This document shows, in pieces, positions 20,156 to 27,861 of a stretch of DNA of 64,000 nt. The position numbers and the translations under genes were made by a program. Numbering within the stretch: the stretch's first letter is position 1; each line of letters begins with the position of its first letter. Source of the DNA: Candidatus Pelagibacter communis (GTDB lineage: Bacteria; Pseudomonadota; Alphaproteobacteria; Pelagibacterales; Pelagibacteraceae); contig NZ_CVSO01000040.1 of NCBI RefSeq assembly GCF_001180105.1, positions 1-64,000 on the forward strand. Reading direction: 5' to 3'. The notes below the pieces were generated by a model that was not told the origin of the DNA, ran no database searches, and saw nothing but the letters and a program-made list of their open reading frames with translations.

Positions 20156-21309
20156 AAAAAATAGTTATTAAGAATGTTAGCATAAATTTTTGTTAATTTT
20201 TTAAGATCATTTAGGGATACTGCTTCATCAACTTTATGCATTGTCTTACCTACAAGGCCAAATTCTAAACATGGAGAAATATTTTTTATAAATCTAGCGT
20301 CAGATGTTCCTCCGGTTGTCGAAAGTTTTGGTTTAATTTTTGTAATTTTTTTTACAACATTCTGAATCATATTTGTCGTTGCATTTTGTTTTGTTAAAAA
20401 TGCTTCACCAGACACTCTGTAATCTATTTTAAATTTTGATTTATTTTTTGTACTAATTTTACTTAAAATTTTATTAATTTTTTTTTTGATAGAGCCTGAT
20501 GAGTGCTTGTTATTAAATCTTATATTAAAAGTTGCATTAGCAACTCTTGGGATAATATTATCAGCTTTATTATCAATATTTATTTTCGTAATCTCTAAGT
20601 TTGTTGGCTGAAAGTTTTTGGCACCTTTATCAAACTTTATATTTTTTAATTCATTTAAAACTTTAATAATTATCGTTGAGGGATTATTTGCTCTATGAGG
20701 ATAGGCAACATGCCCTTGCATACCAATTATTTCTATTTTTCCAGTTAAACTTCCTCTTCGACCAATTTTTATCATTTCTCCTAATTTATTTGGATTCGTT
20801 GGTTCACCTACCAAACAAAAATTAATTTTTTCCTTTTTCTTTTTTAAATAATCTACGACTTTTTTTGTGCCGTTTACCGCATCTCCTTCTTCATCACCTG
20901 TTATTAATAAACTAATTGATCCATTAAAACTTTTATTATTATTCAAAAAAATACTTACGGCTGAAACAAAAGCAGCTACTGAGCCTTTCATATCATTCGC
21001 ACCTCTACCAATTAAATGACCTTTTTTAACAGAAGGTCTGAAAGGATTAACTGTCCAGTCTTTAATATCTCCAGGGGGTACAACATCTAAGTGGCCCGCA
21101 AAACAAAAATTAGGCCCTTTACTTCCTAGTCTAGCATATAAATTTTTTACTGGTTGAAAATTTTTTTCTTTGAAATTTAAAATTTTAGTTTTGAAACCCA
21201 TTTTTTTTAATTTTTTTTCTAAAAATTTCATTACACCAGCGTCTCTAGGTGTTATTGATGGAAACTTCATTAGCTCTTTAGCTAATTGTAATTCATTTAT
21301 TTTTTGCAT
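20152..21309 (-). CDS. dapE: Succinyl-diaminopimelate desuccinylase
   Basis: DapE removes succinate from N-succinyl-diaminopimelate in the lysine and peptidoglycan precursor route. The 385-residue M20 peptidase-like protein shows FAGHLDVVPPG (metal His, Asp), RGANDMKGSVAAF (bridging Asp), ITGDEEGDAVNG (catalytic Glu pair) and the late TTGGTSDARF. It follows dapD with a 2-bp gap, so two successive steps of the pathway are translated together. Confidence 0.95.
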   Translation of the reverse strand: MQKINELQLAKELMKFPSITPRDAGVMKFLEKKLKKMGFKTKILNFKEKNFQPVKNLYARLGSKGPNFCFAGHLDVVPPGDIKDWTVNPFRPSVKKGHLIGRGANDMKGSVAAFVSAVSIFLNNNKSFNGSISLLITGDEEGDAVNGTKKVVDYLKKKKEKINFCLVGEPTNPNKLGEMIKIGRRGSLTGKIEIIGMQGHVAYPHRANNPSTIIIKVLNELKNIKFDKGAKNFQPTNLEITKINIDNKADNIIPRVANATFNIRFNNKHSSGSIKKKINKILSKISTKNKSKFKIDYRVSGEAFLTKQNATTNMIQNVVKKITKIKPKLSTTGGTSDARFIKNISPCLEFGLVGKTMHKVDEAVSLNDLKKLTKIYANILNNYFL

Positions 21310-21311
21310 AA

Positions 21312-22115
21312 TTAGTCTCTTAAAAGATCGTTAATTGATGTCTTTGACCTTGTCTTTGAGTCTACAGTTTTTATTATATGAACAGCATAAAGATCTTTAT
21401 GAGTACCAGGTACCACGACCGAATAAGGTGGAACATGCCCTTTTGTAACCTCGCCATTTGATCTATTTACAATTTTTGTACTTTGACCAATGTAACATCC
21501 CATTGAAAGAACGCTTCCTTCTCCCACTATAACACCCTCTACAACTTCTGACATTGCTCCAACGAATACGTTATCCTCAATTATAGTTGGGAGTGCTTGA
21601 GCTGGTTCTAACACTCCACCAATACCTGAACCAGCAGATATATGACAATTTTCTCCAATTTGACAGCAGCTACCAGCTCTACTAAAAGTATCCATCATTG
21701 TTCCAGCACCGATGTACGCTCCTATGTTTACATAACAAGGCATGAGCACGGCATTTTTTCCAATGAAAGATCCTGGTCTTACTGGACTGTTTGGTGTCAT
21801 TCGAAATCCAGCAGCCTCATGTTGTTCCTTTGTCCAATTAGCTGTTTTACCTTTTAATAAGTGAGCTTTATCGTACCAGCTACTATACGGACCGCTTAAA
21901 TTATCCATAGGGTAAATTCTAAAGCTAAGCATGATAGCCTTTTTAAGATATTGGTGAGTTTTCCATTCTCCATTAATTTTTTCTGCTACTCGAGACTTAC
22001 CACTATCTAAATCTTTAATTACTTGGTTTATTGCATCCTTCAAAGATTGATCTGAATCTTGATTTATTTGGTCTTTTTTTTCCCAGGCATCATTAATCAT
22101 TTTTTCTAAGGACAT
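21312..22115 (-). CDS. dapD: Tetrahydrodipicolinate N-succinyltransferase
   Basis: DapD transfers succinate from succinyl-CoA to tetrahydrodipicolinate. The 267-residue protein carries the left-handed beta-helix of hexapeptide repeats (SFIGKNAVLMPCYVNIGAYI and on to GEGSVLSMGCYIGQ) and the C-terminal GHVPPYSVVVPGTH segment. It is 3 bp downstream of the HAD nucleotidase gene and 2 bp upstream of dapE. Length and motifs are typical for the succinylase pathway. Confidence 0.95.
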   Translation of the reverse strand: MSLEKMINDAWEKKDQINQDSDQSLKDAINQVIKDLDSGKSRVAEKINGEWKTHQYLKKAIMLSFRIYPMDNLSGPYSSWYDKAHLLKGKTANWTKEQHEAAGFRMTPNSPVRPGSFIGKNAVLMPCYVNIGAYIGAGTMMDTFSRAGSCCQIGENCHISAGSGIGGVLEPAQALPTIIEDNVFVGAMSEVVEGVIVGEGSVLSMGCYIGQSTKIVNRSNGEVTKGHVPPYSVVVPGTHKDLYAVHIIKTVDSKTRSKTSINDLLRD

Positions 22116-22118
22116 AAT

Positions 22119-22811
22119 TTATTTACTTTTTAATAACCTTATTTCTTTAAGAAATAAAGATAGATTTTCAATTTTATGAGAAATATAATCTTTATCAGAG
22201 TCAATTTTTCCAAAATGTTCATCATTGATTAACCAAACAGTTGTACAGCCTTTTTCAAAACCGATACTTAAATTTTTAGCTATATCCTCAATATAAATTG
22301 TTTCTTTGGGTTTAATACCAAATTTTTTGACCATTAAATCAAAGGTCTGGGCCTCTGGTTTAGGAACATATCCAGCATCTTTTATATCGAACACTTTTTC
22401 TTTTCCAAAAAGATCGTATATACCTAATCGTGTTAAAATATTTTTAGCATGTTCAGCGCTACCATTTGTAAAAATAAATTTTTCCATATCTAAATTCTCT
22501 AGTTCACTTCTCAATATTTTGTCTTCTTTCATAAATGAAATGTCAATATCATGTACATATTTAAGAAATTCATCCCCAATAACATTATGATGTAACATTA
22601 GACCATTAAGACTGGTATTGTATTTATAAAAATAATTAGTTTGAAGTTCTTTTGCCTTTTTTTCATCTAAACCAAGTTTTTCCTGAATAAAAAGAGTCAT
22701 TCTTTTTGATACAAGACCAAAGACTTTTTCTAAAGGATAACCATTATGAGAACCATAGCAAACTCCATCAAGGTCCAAAAGAAGGTATTTCATTTCTTTC
22801 AAATTTTTCAT
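22119..22811 (-). CDS. HAD-family hydrolase, pyrimidine 5'-nucleotidase type
   Basis: The 230-residue protein begins with HAD motif 1 (LLLDLDGVCY, nucleophile Asp and acid Asp), then a helical cap with NTSLNGLMLHH, motif 2 FTNGSAEHA and motif 4 IEDIAKNLS. This cap pattern matches the pyrimidine 5'-nucleotidase group (Sdt1/PhoB-like) that dephosphorylates UMP or CMP. The place between argB and dapD is common in alphaproteobacteria. It overlaps the argB end by 4 bp. The exact substrate is inferred. Confidence 0.78.
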   Translation of the reverse strand: MKNLKEMKYLLLDLDGVCYGSHNGYPLEKVFGLVSKRMTLFIQEKLGLDEKKAKELQTNYFYKYNTSLNGLMLHHNVIGDEFLKYVHDIDISFMKEDKILRSELENLDMEKFIFTNGSAEHAKNILTRLGIYDLFGKEKVFDIKDAGYVPKPEAQTFDLMVKKFGIKPKETIYIEDIAKNLSIGFEKGCTTVWLINDEHFGKIDSDKDYISHKIENLSLFLKEIRLLKSK

Positions 22812-23656
22812 TTTCTTATTAATGTTCCCGATCCTTTATCGGAAAATAATTCAAATAAAACTGAACGAGGTTTACGACCGTCAATTATACCAACTGCAGT
22901 TACATCGTTTTTCACAGCATCAAGACAAGTATTTATTTTTGGGATCATACCCTCAGTAATTGTTTTATCCTCTATCATTTCAATTATTTTTGAAGAATTG
23001 ATTTCCGAAATAAGTTTCTTCTCTCTATTCAAAACGCCCTCAACATTTGTCATTAAAAGAAGTCTTCTTGATTTAAGAGATTTCGCAACTGCTCCAGCTG
23101 CATGATCTCCATTAATATTGTAGGTCTGTTTATTTTCTCCAAGTCCTAAAGGGGAGATAATAGGTATAATATTATTTTTTAATTTTCCAAAAATAGTCTC
23201 TGTAATAATTTTATCAGGAACTCCTACAAAACCAAGTTCCTTTTGTTCAGGTATAATTTCTATAACATTGTCTTTTTTTGTATGCAGTGAGGCTGCCTGG
23301 GATCCAATTTTTTTTAGAGAATTTACAATATCCTCATTAAAGTCAATAAGCACTGTCTCAACGATATTAATAATTTTTTCATCAGTAACTCTAAGACCTC
23401 TTACAAATTTTGACTCAATATTTTGTTTAGATAATTCCCTTTTTATTCTTGGCCCTCCCCCGTGCACAACAACCACTTGTAAACCAAGCTTGTTAAGTAC
23501 ACTTAAATCTTTGATAAAATTATCGAAAATTTCTCTATCAATAAATACATTGCCCCCATACTTTATAACTATTATTTCATTTTTGTATTTCTCAACATAT
23601 TTCAAAACTTCTTCGACTGGCGGTCCGTCTGTAGGTAAGATCTTTTTTAAATCCAT
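22808..23656 (-). CDS. argB: Acetylglutamate kinase
   Basis: ArgB phosphorylates N-acetylglutamate, the second step of arginine synthesis. The protein has IVIKYGGNVF (ATP-binding Lys), VVVVHGGGPRIKREL and NINGDHAAGAVA. I choose the ATG at 23656 (MDLKKILPTDG, 282 residues), which overlaps the yidC stop by one base (TAATG). The frame is open 78 bp further upstream but that part is antisense-free overlap with the yidC end and not family-like. In many alphaproteobacteria engB lies between yidC and argB; here it is absent. Confidence 0.94.
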   Translation of the reverse strand: MDLKKILPTDGPPVEEVLKYVEKYKNEIIVIKYGGNVFIDREIFDNFIKDLSVLNKLGLQVVVVHGGGPRIKRELSKQNIESKFVRGLRVTDEKIINIVETVLIDFNEDIVNSLKKIGSQAASLHTKKDNVIEIIPEQKELGFVGVPDKIITETIFGKLKNNIIPIISPLGLGENKQTYNINGDHAAGAVAKSLKSRRLLLMTNVEGVLNREKKLISEINSSKIIEMIEDKTITEGMIPKINTCLDAVKNDVTAVGIIDGRKPRSVLFELFSDKGSGTLIRK

Positions 23657-25341
23657 TATTGAGAGGTTTTCACAGTAGTTCTCTTCATAATGACGTACTG
23701 TTGAGCCATTGTAAGAATATTGTTGGCCGTCCAATACAGAACTAATCCCGAAGGGAAAGGTGCAAGTATTACAGTTAAGAAGACAGGAAAAAACATAAAA
23801 ATTTTCTTTTGTATATCATCTTGTGGAGCTGGATTAAGTTTCTGTTGCGCCCACATTGTTAGGCCCATTAGCACGGGTAACGCACCGATGATCAAAAAGT
23901 CAGGTGGTGACCATGGTATCAGTCCAAATAAATTAAAAATTGATGTGGGGTCTTTTTCAGAAAGATCTTTTATCCATCCAAAAAAGGGCTGATGTCTCAT
24001 TTCAATTGTTACAAACAACATTTTATAAATAGCGAAAAAAAATGGTATAGAAATTAAAATTGGCACACAACCACTTACAGGATTAACTCCTTCTTTCTTA
24101 TAAAGCTGCATAATTGCTTGCTGAAGTTTCATCTTATCATCTTTATGCACTTCTTTAAGACGAGCCATTTCGGGTTGCAAAATTTTCATACGACTCATCG
24201 ATCTAAATGCATAATTATTTAGTGGAAAGAACAATAATCTCAAACAAACAGTTATTAATATAATTGCTAATCCATAATTTCCTGCAAGTTTAAAAAAGTA
24301 ATCATTTAAAAAGAACAAAGGTTTTACAATCCAATAAAACCAACCCCAGTCGATAACCAGATCAAATTTTGATAATCCTAACTTCTCATTGTACTCATCA
24401 ATTACATCTACCTCTTTTGCAGCTATAACAATATCAACTTTATTACTAATTTGCTTATTTGGCTCTGCCTCTAAAGGCTCAGTTTCTATATAACTAATTT
24501 TGAATTTTTCACTATACTCAAAGTCTGCTCTAAAATTTTTATTCTTTTCTGGTATTAAGCTTGTTAGCCAATATTTATCAGTGATACCTAGAAAACCTTC
24601 TTCAGCATTGATTGAATATTTTTTGTCTATTACGTCATCATAATCTTTCTCCACTAACTGGTCATCAAACACTCCAAGCGGCCCCTCATGTAAAATAAAA
24701 AAATTGACTATGTCTTTAGGAATATTTTTTCTAATAATTTGGCTATAGGGATAAAAATTATATATTTTATTTGTATTATTTTTTATTTTTTGGTTAATAG
24801 TAAATAAAAATTTATTATCAATGCTAATAATCTTTTCAAAAGTTAGTCCTTGATCGTTTTTCCATTTTAACTTAACGTCATTACCTGGAGAAAGTTTTGT
24901 GTTTCCCTCTACTTTCCATTTTGATTTATTATCTGGTAAACCAATATTTTTGTTGTTAGTAACCCAGCCTGTTTCAAGGTAATATGTATCAGAAGCGTTT
25001 CTTGGATTTAGTAGTACTACCTTTTTTGTGCCCTCAAGTTTTTCATTGTAATTTTTAAAAAGCAAATCATCTATAATTGCGCCTTTTAAAGAAATTGAAC
25101 CTTTTACGTTATCGTTTTCAAATATAATTCTTTTATCTTTATTTAGAGCCTCTGTTCTTGAAAGAAGTTTGTTAGATTCAGAATTTTCTATTTCTGGAGC
25201 ATCTAAACTTTTAACCGAATCTATTCTTTTCTGTTTTATTTTTTCTCGATCTTCTGGTGAAGGTGAAAAAAATAAAGCCCATAAAACAATTATTGCTGCA
25301 CTAAGCGATATAGCCGCGATTATATTTTTATTAGAGTCCAT
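23656..25341 (-). CDS. yidC: Membrane protein insertase YidC
   Basis: YidC inserts and folds inner-membrane proteins, alone or with SecYEG. The 561-residue protein has an N-terminal membrane anchor (residues 6-25), a large periplasmic beta domain (about 55-340) and the conserved five-helix core with YGLAIILITVCLRLLFFPL, the cytosolic EMARLKEVHKDDKMKLQQ loop, GVNPVSGCVPILISIPFFFA, and the final APFPSGLVLYWTANNI helix. It follows yidD by 2 bp. The gene order rpmH-rnpA-yidD-yidC is almost universal in bacteria. Confidence 0.96.
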   Translation of the reverse strand: MDSNKNIIAAISLSAAIIVLWALFFSPSPEDREKIKQKRIDSVKSLDAPEIENSESNKLLSRTEALNKDKRIIFENDNVKGSISLKGAIIDDLLFKNYNEKLEGTKKVVLLNPRNASDTYYLETGWVTNNKNIGLPDNKSKWKVEGNTKLSPGNDVKLKWKNDQGLTFEKIISIDNKFLFTINQKIKNNTNKIYNFYPYSQIIRKNIPKDIVNFFILHEGPLGVFDDQLVEKDYDDVIDKKYSINAEEGFLGITDKYWLTSLIPEKNKNFRADFEYSEKFKISYIETEPLEAEPNKQISNKVDIVIAAKEVDVIDEYNEKLGLSKFDLVIDWGWFYWIVKPLFFLNDYFFKLAGNYGLAIILITVCLRLLFFPLNNYAFRSMSRMKILQPEMARLKEVHKDDKMKLQQAIMQLYKKEGVNPVSGCVPILISIPFFFAIYKMLFVTIEMRHQPFFGWIKDLSEKDPTSIFNLFGLIPWSPPDFLIIGALPVLMGLTMWAQQKLNPAPQDDIQKKIFMFFPVFLTVILAPFPSGLVLYWTANNILTMAQQYVIMKRTTVKTSQ

Positions 25342-25343
25342 TT

Positions 25344-25586
25344 TTAATTTTTATTTTTTTTAACTGGTTCAAATCCTTCACCACCACCAAGGAATTTTAT
25401 AGGATGACAACTTAAAACTCTTTTGGTGCCTTTGAAAAAACCTTTAATCAAACCATACTCTTTTAAAGAGTCTATAAAATATTCTGAACAAGTTGGTAAA
25501 TATCTACAGTTATTACCCAGCAAAGGTGAGATTAAGTACTGATAAAAATTTATTATCTTGATTATAATCTTTGTTAAAATCTTCAT
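25344..25586 (-). CDS. yidD: Membrane protein insertion efficiency factor YidD
   Basis: The 80-residue protein has the complete YidD signature: an amphipathic N-terminal helix (IIIKIINFYQYLISPLLG), then CRYLPTCSEYFIDSL and GTKRVLSCHPIKFLGGGEGFEPV with the conserved cysteines. YidD sits at the inner membrane and helps YidC-dependent insertion. Its start overlaps the rnpA stop by one base. Confidence 0.93.
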   Translation of the reverse strand: MKILTKIIIKIINFYQYLISPLLGNNCRYLPTCSEYFIDSLKEYGLIKGFFKGTKRVLSCHPIKFLGGGEGFEPVKKNKN

Positions 25587-25927
25587 TAACTTATTTTTTC
25601 AAAACTTTTTTGTAATGCCTCTTTAATTTCATCGTATTTTTCCTCTAAAACACTTTTTTTTGCAAGAACTAAATAAGAAAAGTTAAGATTTAATTTAGCT
25701 ATTTTAGTTATTGCATATGTCATATTTTTGAGCCTTCTTTTTATCTTATTTCGATCAATAGCTTTACCCATTTTTTTTTTTGCTACAAAACTAATATTGA
25801 GACATGTATTTTTTTTATCAGGAATCTTTTTAAAAAAAATTGTTAGATATGAATTAGAAATTTTTTTTCCATGAAGGAGTTTTTTAAAGTCCTCATTTTT
25901 TGAGAGACTTTTAATTTTAATATTCAT
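25586..25927 (-). CDS. rnpA: Ribonuclease P protein component
   Basis: RnpA is the protein cofactor of RNase P, which matures tRNA 5' ends. The 113-residue basic protein has the KSLSKNEDFKKLLH start and the RNA-binding motif FVAKKKMGKAIDRNKIKRRLK (the RNR motif, here RNKIKRRLK). It overlaps the rpmH stop by one base and the yidD start by one base. The RNase P RNA gene is not in the window. Confidence 0.93.
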   Translation of the reverse strand: MNIKIKSLSKNEDFKKLLHGKKISNSYLTIFFKKIPDKKNTCLNISFVAKKKMGKAIDRNKIKRRLKNMTYAITKIAKLNLNFSYLVLAKKSVLEEKYDEIKEALQKSFEKIS

Positions 25928-26061
25928 TAAACAGTAAGTTTTTTTCGACCTTTTTTTCTTCTTCTGGCAAGAAGTTTTTTTCCACCTTTTGTTCTCATTT
26001 TTGATCTAAATCCGTGGCGTCTTTTTCTGACGAGTTTACTTGGTTGATAAGTTCTTTTCAT
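25927..26061 (-). CDS. rpmH: 50S ribosomal protein L34
   Basis: Reading the minus strand from the ATG at 26059-26061 gives a 44-residue protein beginning [20 protein letters not shown] and ending in a basic tail KGRKKLTV. This is L34, a small basic protein of the large ribosomal subunit, at full normal length. Its stop codon (25927-25929) overlaps the rnpA start codon by one base. It is the first gene of a minus-strand run of ten genes that reaches down to 18750, so ribosomal, membrane-insertion, arginine and lysine genes probably share one transcript. Confidence 0.95.
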   Translation of the reverse strand: MKRTYQPSKLVRKRRHGFRSKMRTKGGKKLLARRRKKGRKKLTV

Positions 26062-26118
26062 AAGATTTTAATTATGTAGTATTAAAAATTTAAGTACTTA
26101 TAATGTAAAATCTATAAT
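26062..26118. promoter_or_regulatory. Divergent promoter spacer between rpmH and the VTT gene
   Basis: This 57-bp AT-rich spacer must hold promoters in both directions. On the plus strand a perfect TATAAT lies at 26099-26104, so a start near 26111 would give an almost leaderless message for the gene starting at 26119 (or at the in-frame ATG 26128). On the minus strand TTTACA followed about 19 bp later by TAATAC is a candidate rpmH promoter. No longer dyad is visible. Confidence 0.4.
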
Positions 26119-26841
26119 ATGCAAACTATGAAAAACGTAAAAATATGGTTAGGTTTAGCCTATATTTTATTCCTGGGATTGTTTTTATACTTCTTATTAA
26201 CTTACACAAGTATTGAGGAATTAACTTCATATAGTTTTCTCAAATTAAATAGTGAATATCTAATTAATTTTAAAAAAAATAATATAATGTTCTCATCTTT
26301 TGTATTTATTATATTTGGAATTGTTTGGATTTCTTTACTTCAAGGATTTGGGTCTCCATTAGGGTTGATTTGTGGATATATTTTCGGACCTTACTTCGGA
26401 ACTTTAATTTTTTCATTAACTTTTGCTTTAGGATCTAGTGTAACCTTTATCGTTGCTAATTATTTTTTTAAAAACTACATCATTGAAAAAATACAAAATA
26501 AGTATCAATATCTTAATGACAAAATAAGAAATAATCAGCTTTTAGCGGTTGGCCTCCTTAGATTTCTTGGTGGTATTCCGATACAGATACAAAATCTAAT
26601 TCCCGTATTATTTGATGTAAAATTAAAAAACTATTTTTTTGGAACCTTACTTGGAGTTATTATTCAAGCATTTATTGTTTGTTCACTAGGATCAGCTTTA
26701 GAAAAGAAAATATATGAAAATGACGAATTACCTAAAATATTAGATCTTTTAAAAACTCAAGAAATTTATGTACCAATATCAGCTATAATATTTTTGTTCG
26801 TTCTGACATTCGTTTTAAGAAAATTTTTCTTTAAAAAGTAA
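26119..26841 (+). CDS. TVP38/TMEM64 (VTT domain) membrane protein
   Basis: The 240-residue protein has about five to six hydrophobic helices and the VTT-domain (DedA-like) features: GSPLGLICGYIFGPYFGTLI, the GSSVTFIVANYFFKNYI segment and the re-entrant LLRFLGGIPIQIQNLIP motif with conserved R and P. VTT/DedA proteins are linked to lipid scrambling or flipping and membrane homeostasis. The start may be 26119 or the ATG three codons later (26128). The stop codon directly abuts the 3' end of the convergent tRNA-Thr gene with no base between. Confidence 0.82.
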   Translation: MQTMKNVKIWLGLAYILFLGLFLYFLLTYTSIEELTSYSFLKLNSEYLINFKKNNIMFSSFVFIIFGIVWISLLQGFGSPLGLICGYIFGPYFGTLIFSLTFALGSSVTFIVANYFFKNYIIEKIQNKYQYLNDKIRNNQLLAVGLLRFLGGIPIQIQNLIPVLFDVKLKNYFFGTLLGVIIQAFIVCSLGSALEKKIYENDELPKILDLLKTQEIYVPISAIIFLFVLTFVLRKFFFKK

Positions 26842-26916
26842 TGGTGCCCTCGATGAGAATCTAACTCATGACTGACCCTTACCAAGGGCCTGTTTTAACA
26901 CTAAAACTACAAGGGC
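26842..26916 (-). tRNA. tRNA-Thr (anticodon GGT) with altered elbow
   Basis: On the minus strand a 75-nt tRNA folds with acceptor GCCCTTG/CGAGGGC, discriminator A and encoded CCA; anticodon stem GGCCC/GGGTC with loop TTGGTAA (anticodon GGT, 26881-26883); and T stem ATGAG/CTCAT. Two universally conserved elbow bases differ: position 19 is T (26898) instead of G, and position 56 is A (26862; T loop TTAGATT) instead of C, so the 19:56 tertiary pair becomes U:A. One extra T (26903) sits in the D arm after position 13. All stems pair fully, which argues against a pseudogene. Confidence 0.88.
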
Positions 26917-26960
26917 GAATAAATAAAAATAGTGTAAAAATCAATAAAATTCAAATTTTT

Positions 26961-26992
26961 GACTTAATTTTTTATTTTATTAAGTCTATAAT
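26961..26992 (+). promoter_or_regulatory. Inverted repeat next to a -10 box, upstream of small protein gene
   Basis: GACTTAAT (26961-26968) and ATTAAGTC (26979-26986) form a perfect 8-bp inverted repeat with a 10-bp spacer, directly followed by TATAAT (26987-26992). The gene for the 64-residue protein starts at 27009, so the TATAAT would give a very short leader. A TTGACT overlaps the left arm, but at 22 bp the spacing is long. The dyad could be an operator or an RNA-independent chance palindrome. Confidence 0.4.
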
Positions 26993-27008
26993 AATTTTTG
27001 GTAATTTT

Positions 27009-27203
27009 ATGGGAATTCACTACGATTATAAATCTACAAGAGGCGCTAAAGCAATGGAGAAGCAAGCTAAAAGAGAAAAGAAATTAGCTGAGAGAAGAGC
27101 CAAAAAACAATCTAAGCAGGGAACAAATAAATCTGAAGATAAGACAATACCAATTGATCAGGTTGTAACTTTGGAGCATCTTACCAATCCTGAGAAAAAA
27201 TAA
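27009..27203 (+). CDS. Small charged protein of unknown function
   Basis: The ATG at 27009 gives a 64-residue, highly charged protein: MGIHYDYKSTRGAKAMEKQ, then a lysine/arginine/glutamate-rich helix (about residues 17-40), and a tail with IPIDQVVTLEHLTNPEKK. No family is recognised; the helix suggests nucleic-acid or protein binding. The longer in-frame opening (from 26868) runs through the tRNA-Thr gene and is rejected. It is followed by another small basic gene and then dcd and murA. Confidence 0.6.
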   Translation: MGIHYDYKSTRGAKAMEKQAKREKKLAERRAKKQSKQGTNKSEDKTIPIDQVVTLEHLTNPEKK

Positions 27204-27211
27204 TCTTTTTA

Positions 27212-27325
27212 ATGAATTCTAAAAGAAAGCCTTCTAAGCTCGATCTCGAGAAAGCCCTTAGAAAAAATTTAAGAAAAAGAAAAATTCACAAACAAAAAAA
27301 CCAAAAAAATGATTCTAAACGATAA
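27212..27325 (+). CDS. Very small basic protein
   Basis: A 37-codon frame runs from ATG 27212 to TAA 27323-27325. It begins MNSKRKPSKLDLEKALRKNL and ends in a lysine-rich tail. The LEKALRKNLRKRK core resembles short basic proteins seen in alphaproteobacteria near murA, though I recall this pattern only loosely. It starts 8 bp after the preceding gene and overlaps dcd by 17 bp, typical operon packing. Coding status is probable rather than certain because lysine-rich frames arise easily in A-rich DNA. Confidence 0.5.
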   Translation: MNSKRKPSKLDLEKALRKNLRKRKIHKQKNQKNDSKR

Positions 27326-27860
27326 ACAAATTAAGAAACTTGCAGAAAAAGAGGAGATGATAAGTCCATTTGTAAGTGAAAGTATATCTAAAGGCATTAG
27401 TCATGGACTTAACTCATTTGGCTACGACTTAAGATGCGGCTCTGAATTCAAAATTTTTACAAATATAAAAGGAGCAACTGCTGATCCAAAAAATTTTAGC
27501 GAGGATAATTTTATTACTATTAAAGGTGAAGATTCTGTTTTAATTCCTCCGAATTCTTTCGCATTAGCAAGCAGTCTTGAGTATTTTAAAATGCCAAGAA
27601 ACGTGACCGGTTTAGTAACTGCTAAGAGCACTTACGCAAGATGCGGACTTGGAACTCCTCCCACAGTTCTAGAAGCAGGTTGGCATGGCAACTTAGTTTT
27701 AGAATTTTCAAATCATACAAGCAACTCAATAAAATTATATGCAAATAGTGGAGCAGCTCAGATTTTGTTCTTTAGTGGAGATCAACCAGAGGTATCCTAT
27801 TCTGATAGAAAAGGAAAATATCAAGGTCAAGTTGGCATAACCTTAGCAAAATCAAAATAG
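27309..27860 (+). CDS. dcd: dCTP deaminase
   Basis: Dcd deaminates dCTP to dUTP, feeding thymidylate synthesis. The 183-residue protein of the dUTPase superfamily shows NSFGYDLRCG, AKSTYARCGLG (the conserved Ser/Arg motif) and TVLEAGWHGNLVLEFSN with the catalytic Glu, ending in YQGQVGITLAK. The length matches the alphaproteobacterial form. It starts inside the preceding small gene and ends one base before murA. Confidence 0.93.
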   Translation: MILNDKQIKKLAEKEEMISPFVSESISKGISHGLNSFGYDLRCGSEFKIFTNIKGATADPKNFSEDNFITIKGEDSVLIPPNSFALASSLEYFKMPRNVTGLVTAKSTYARCGLGTPPTVLEAGWHGNLVLEFSNHTSNSIKLYANSGAAQILFFSGDQPEVSYSDRKGKYQGQVGITLAKSK

Positions 27861-27861
27861 T

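Noticed and set aside
23657-23734. Longer N-terminus for argB
   Set aside because: It overlaps the end of yidC and encodes a non-conserved stretch; ATG 23656 gives the normal start and a TAATG junction.
26868-27008. Upstream extension of the small protein gene to give 111 residues
   Set aside because: It runs antisense through the tRNA-Thr gene and has no protein-like composition; the ATG at 27009 is a better start.
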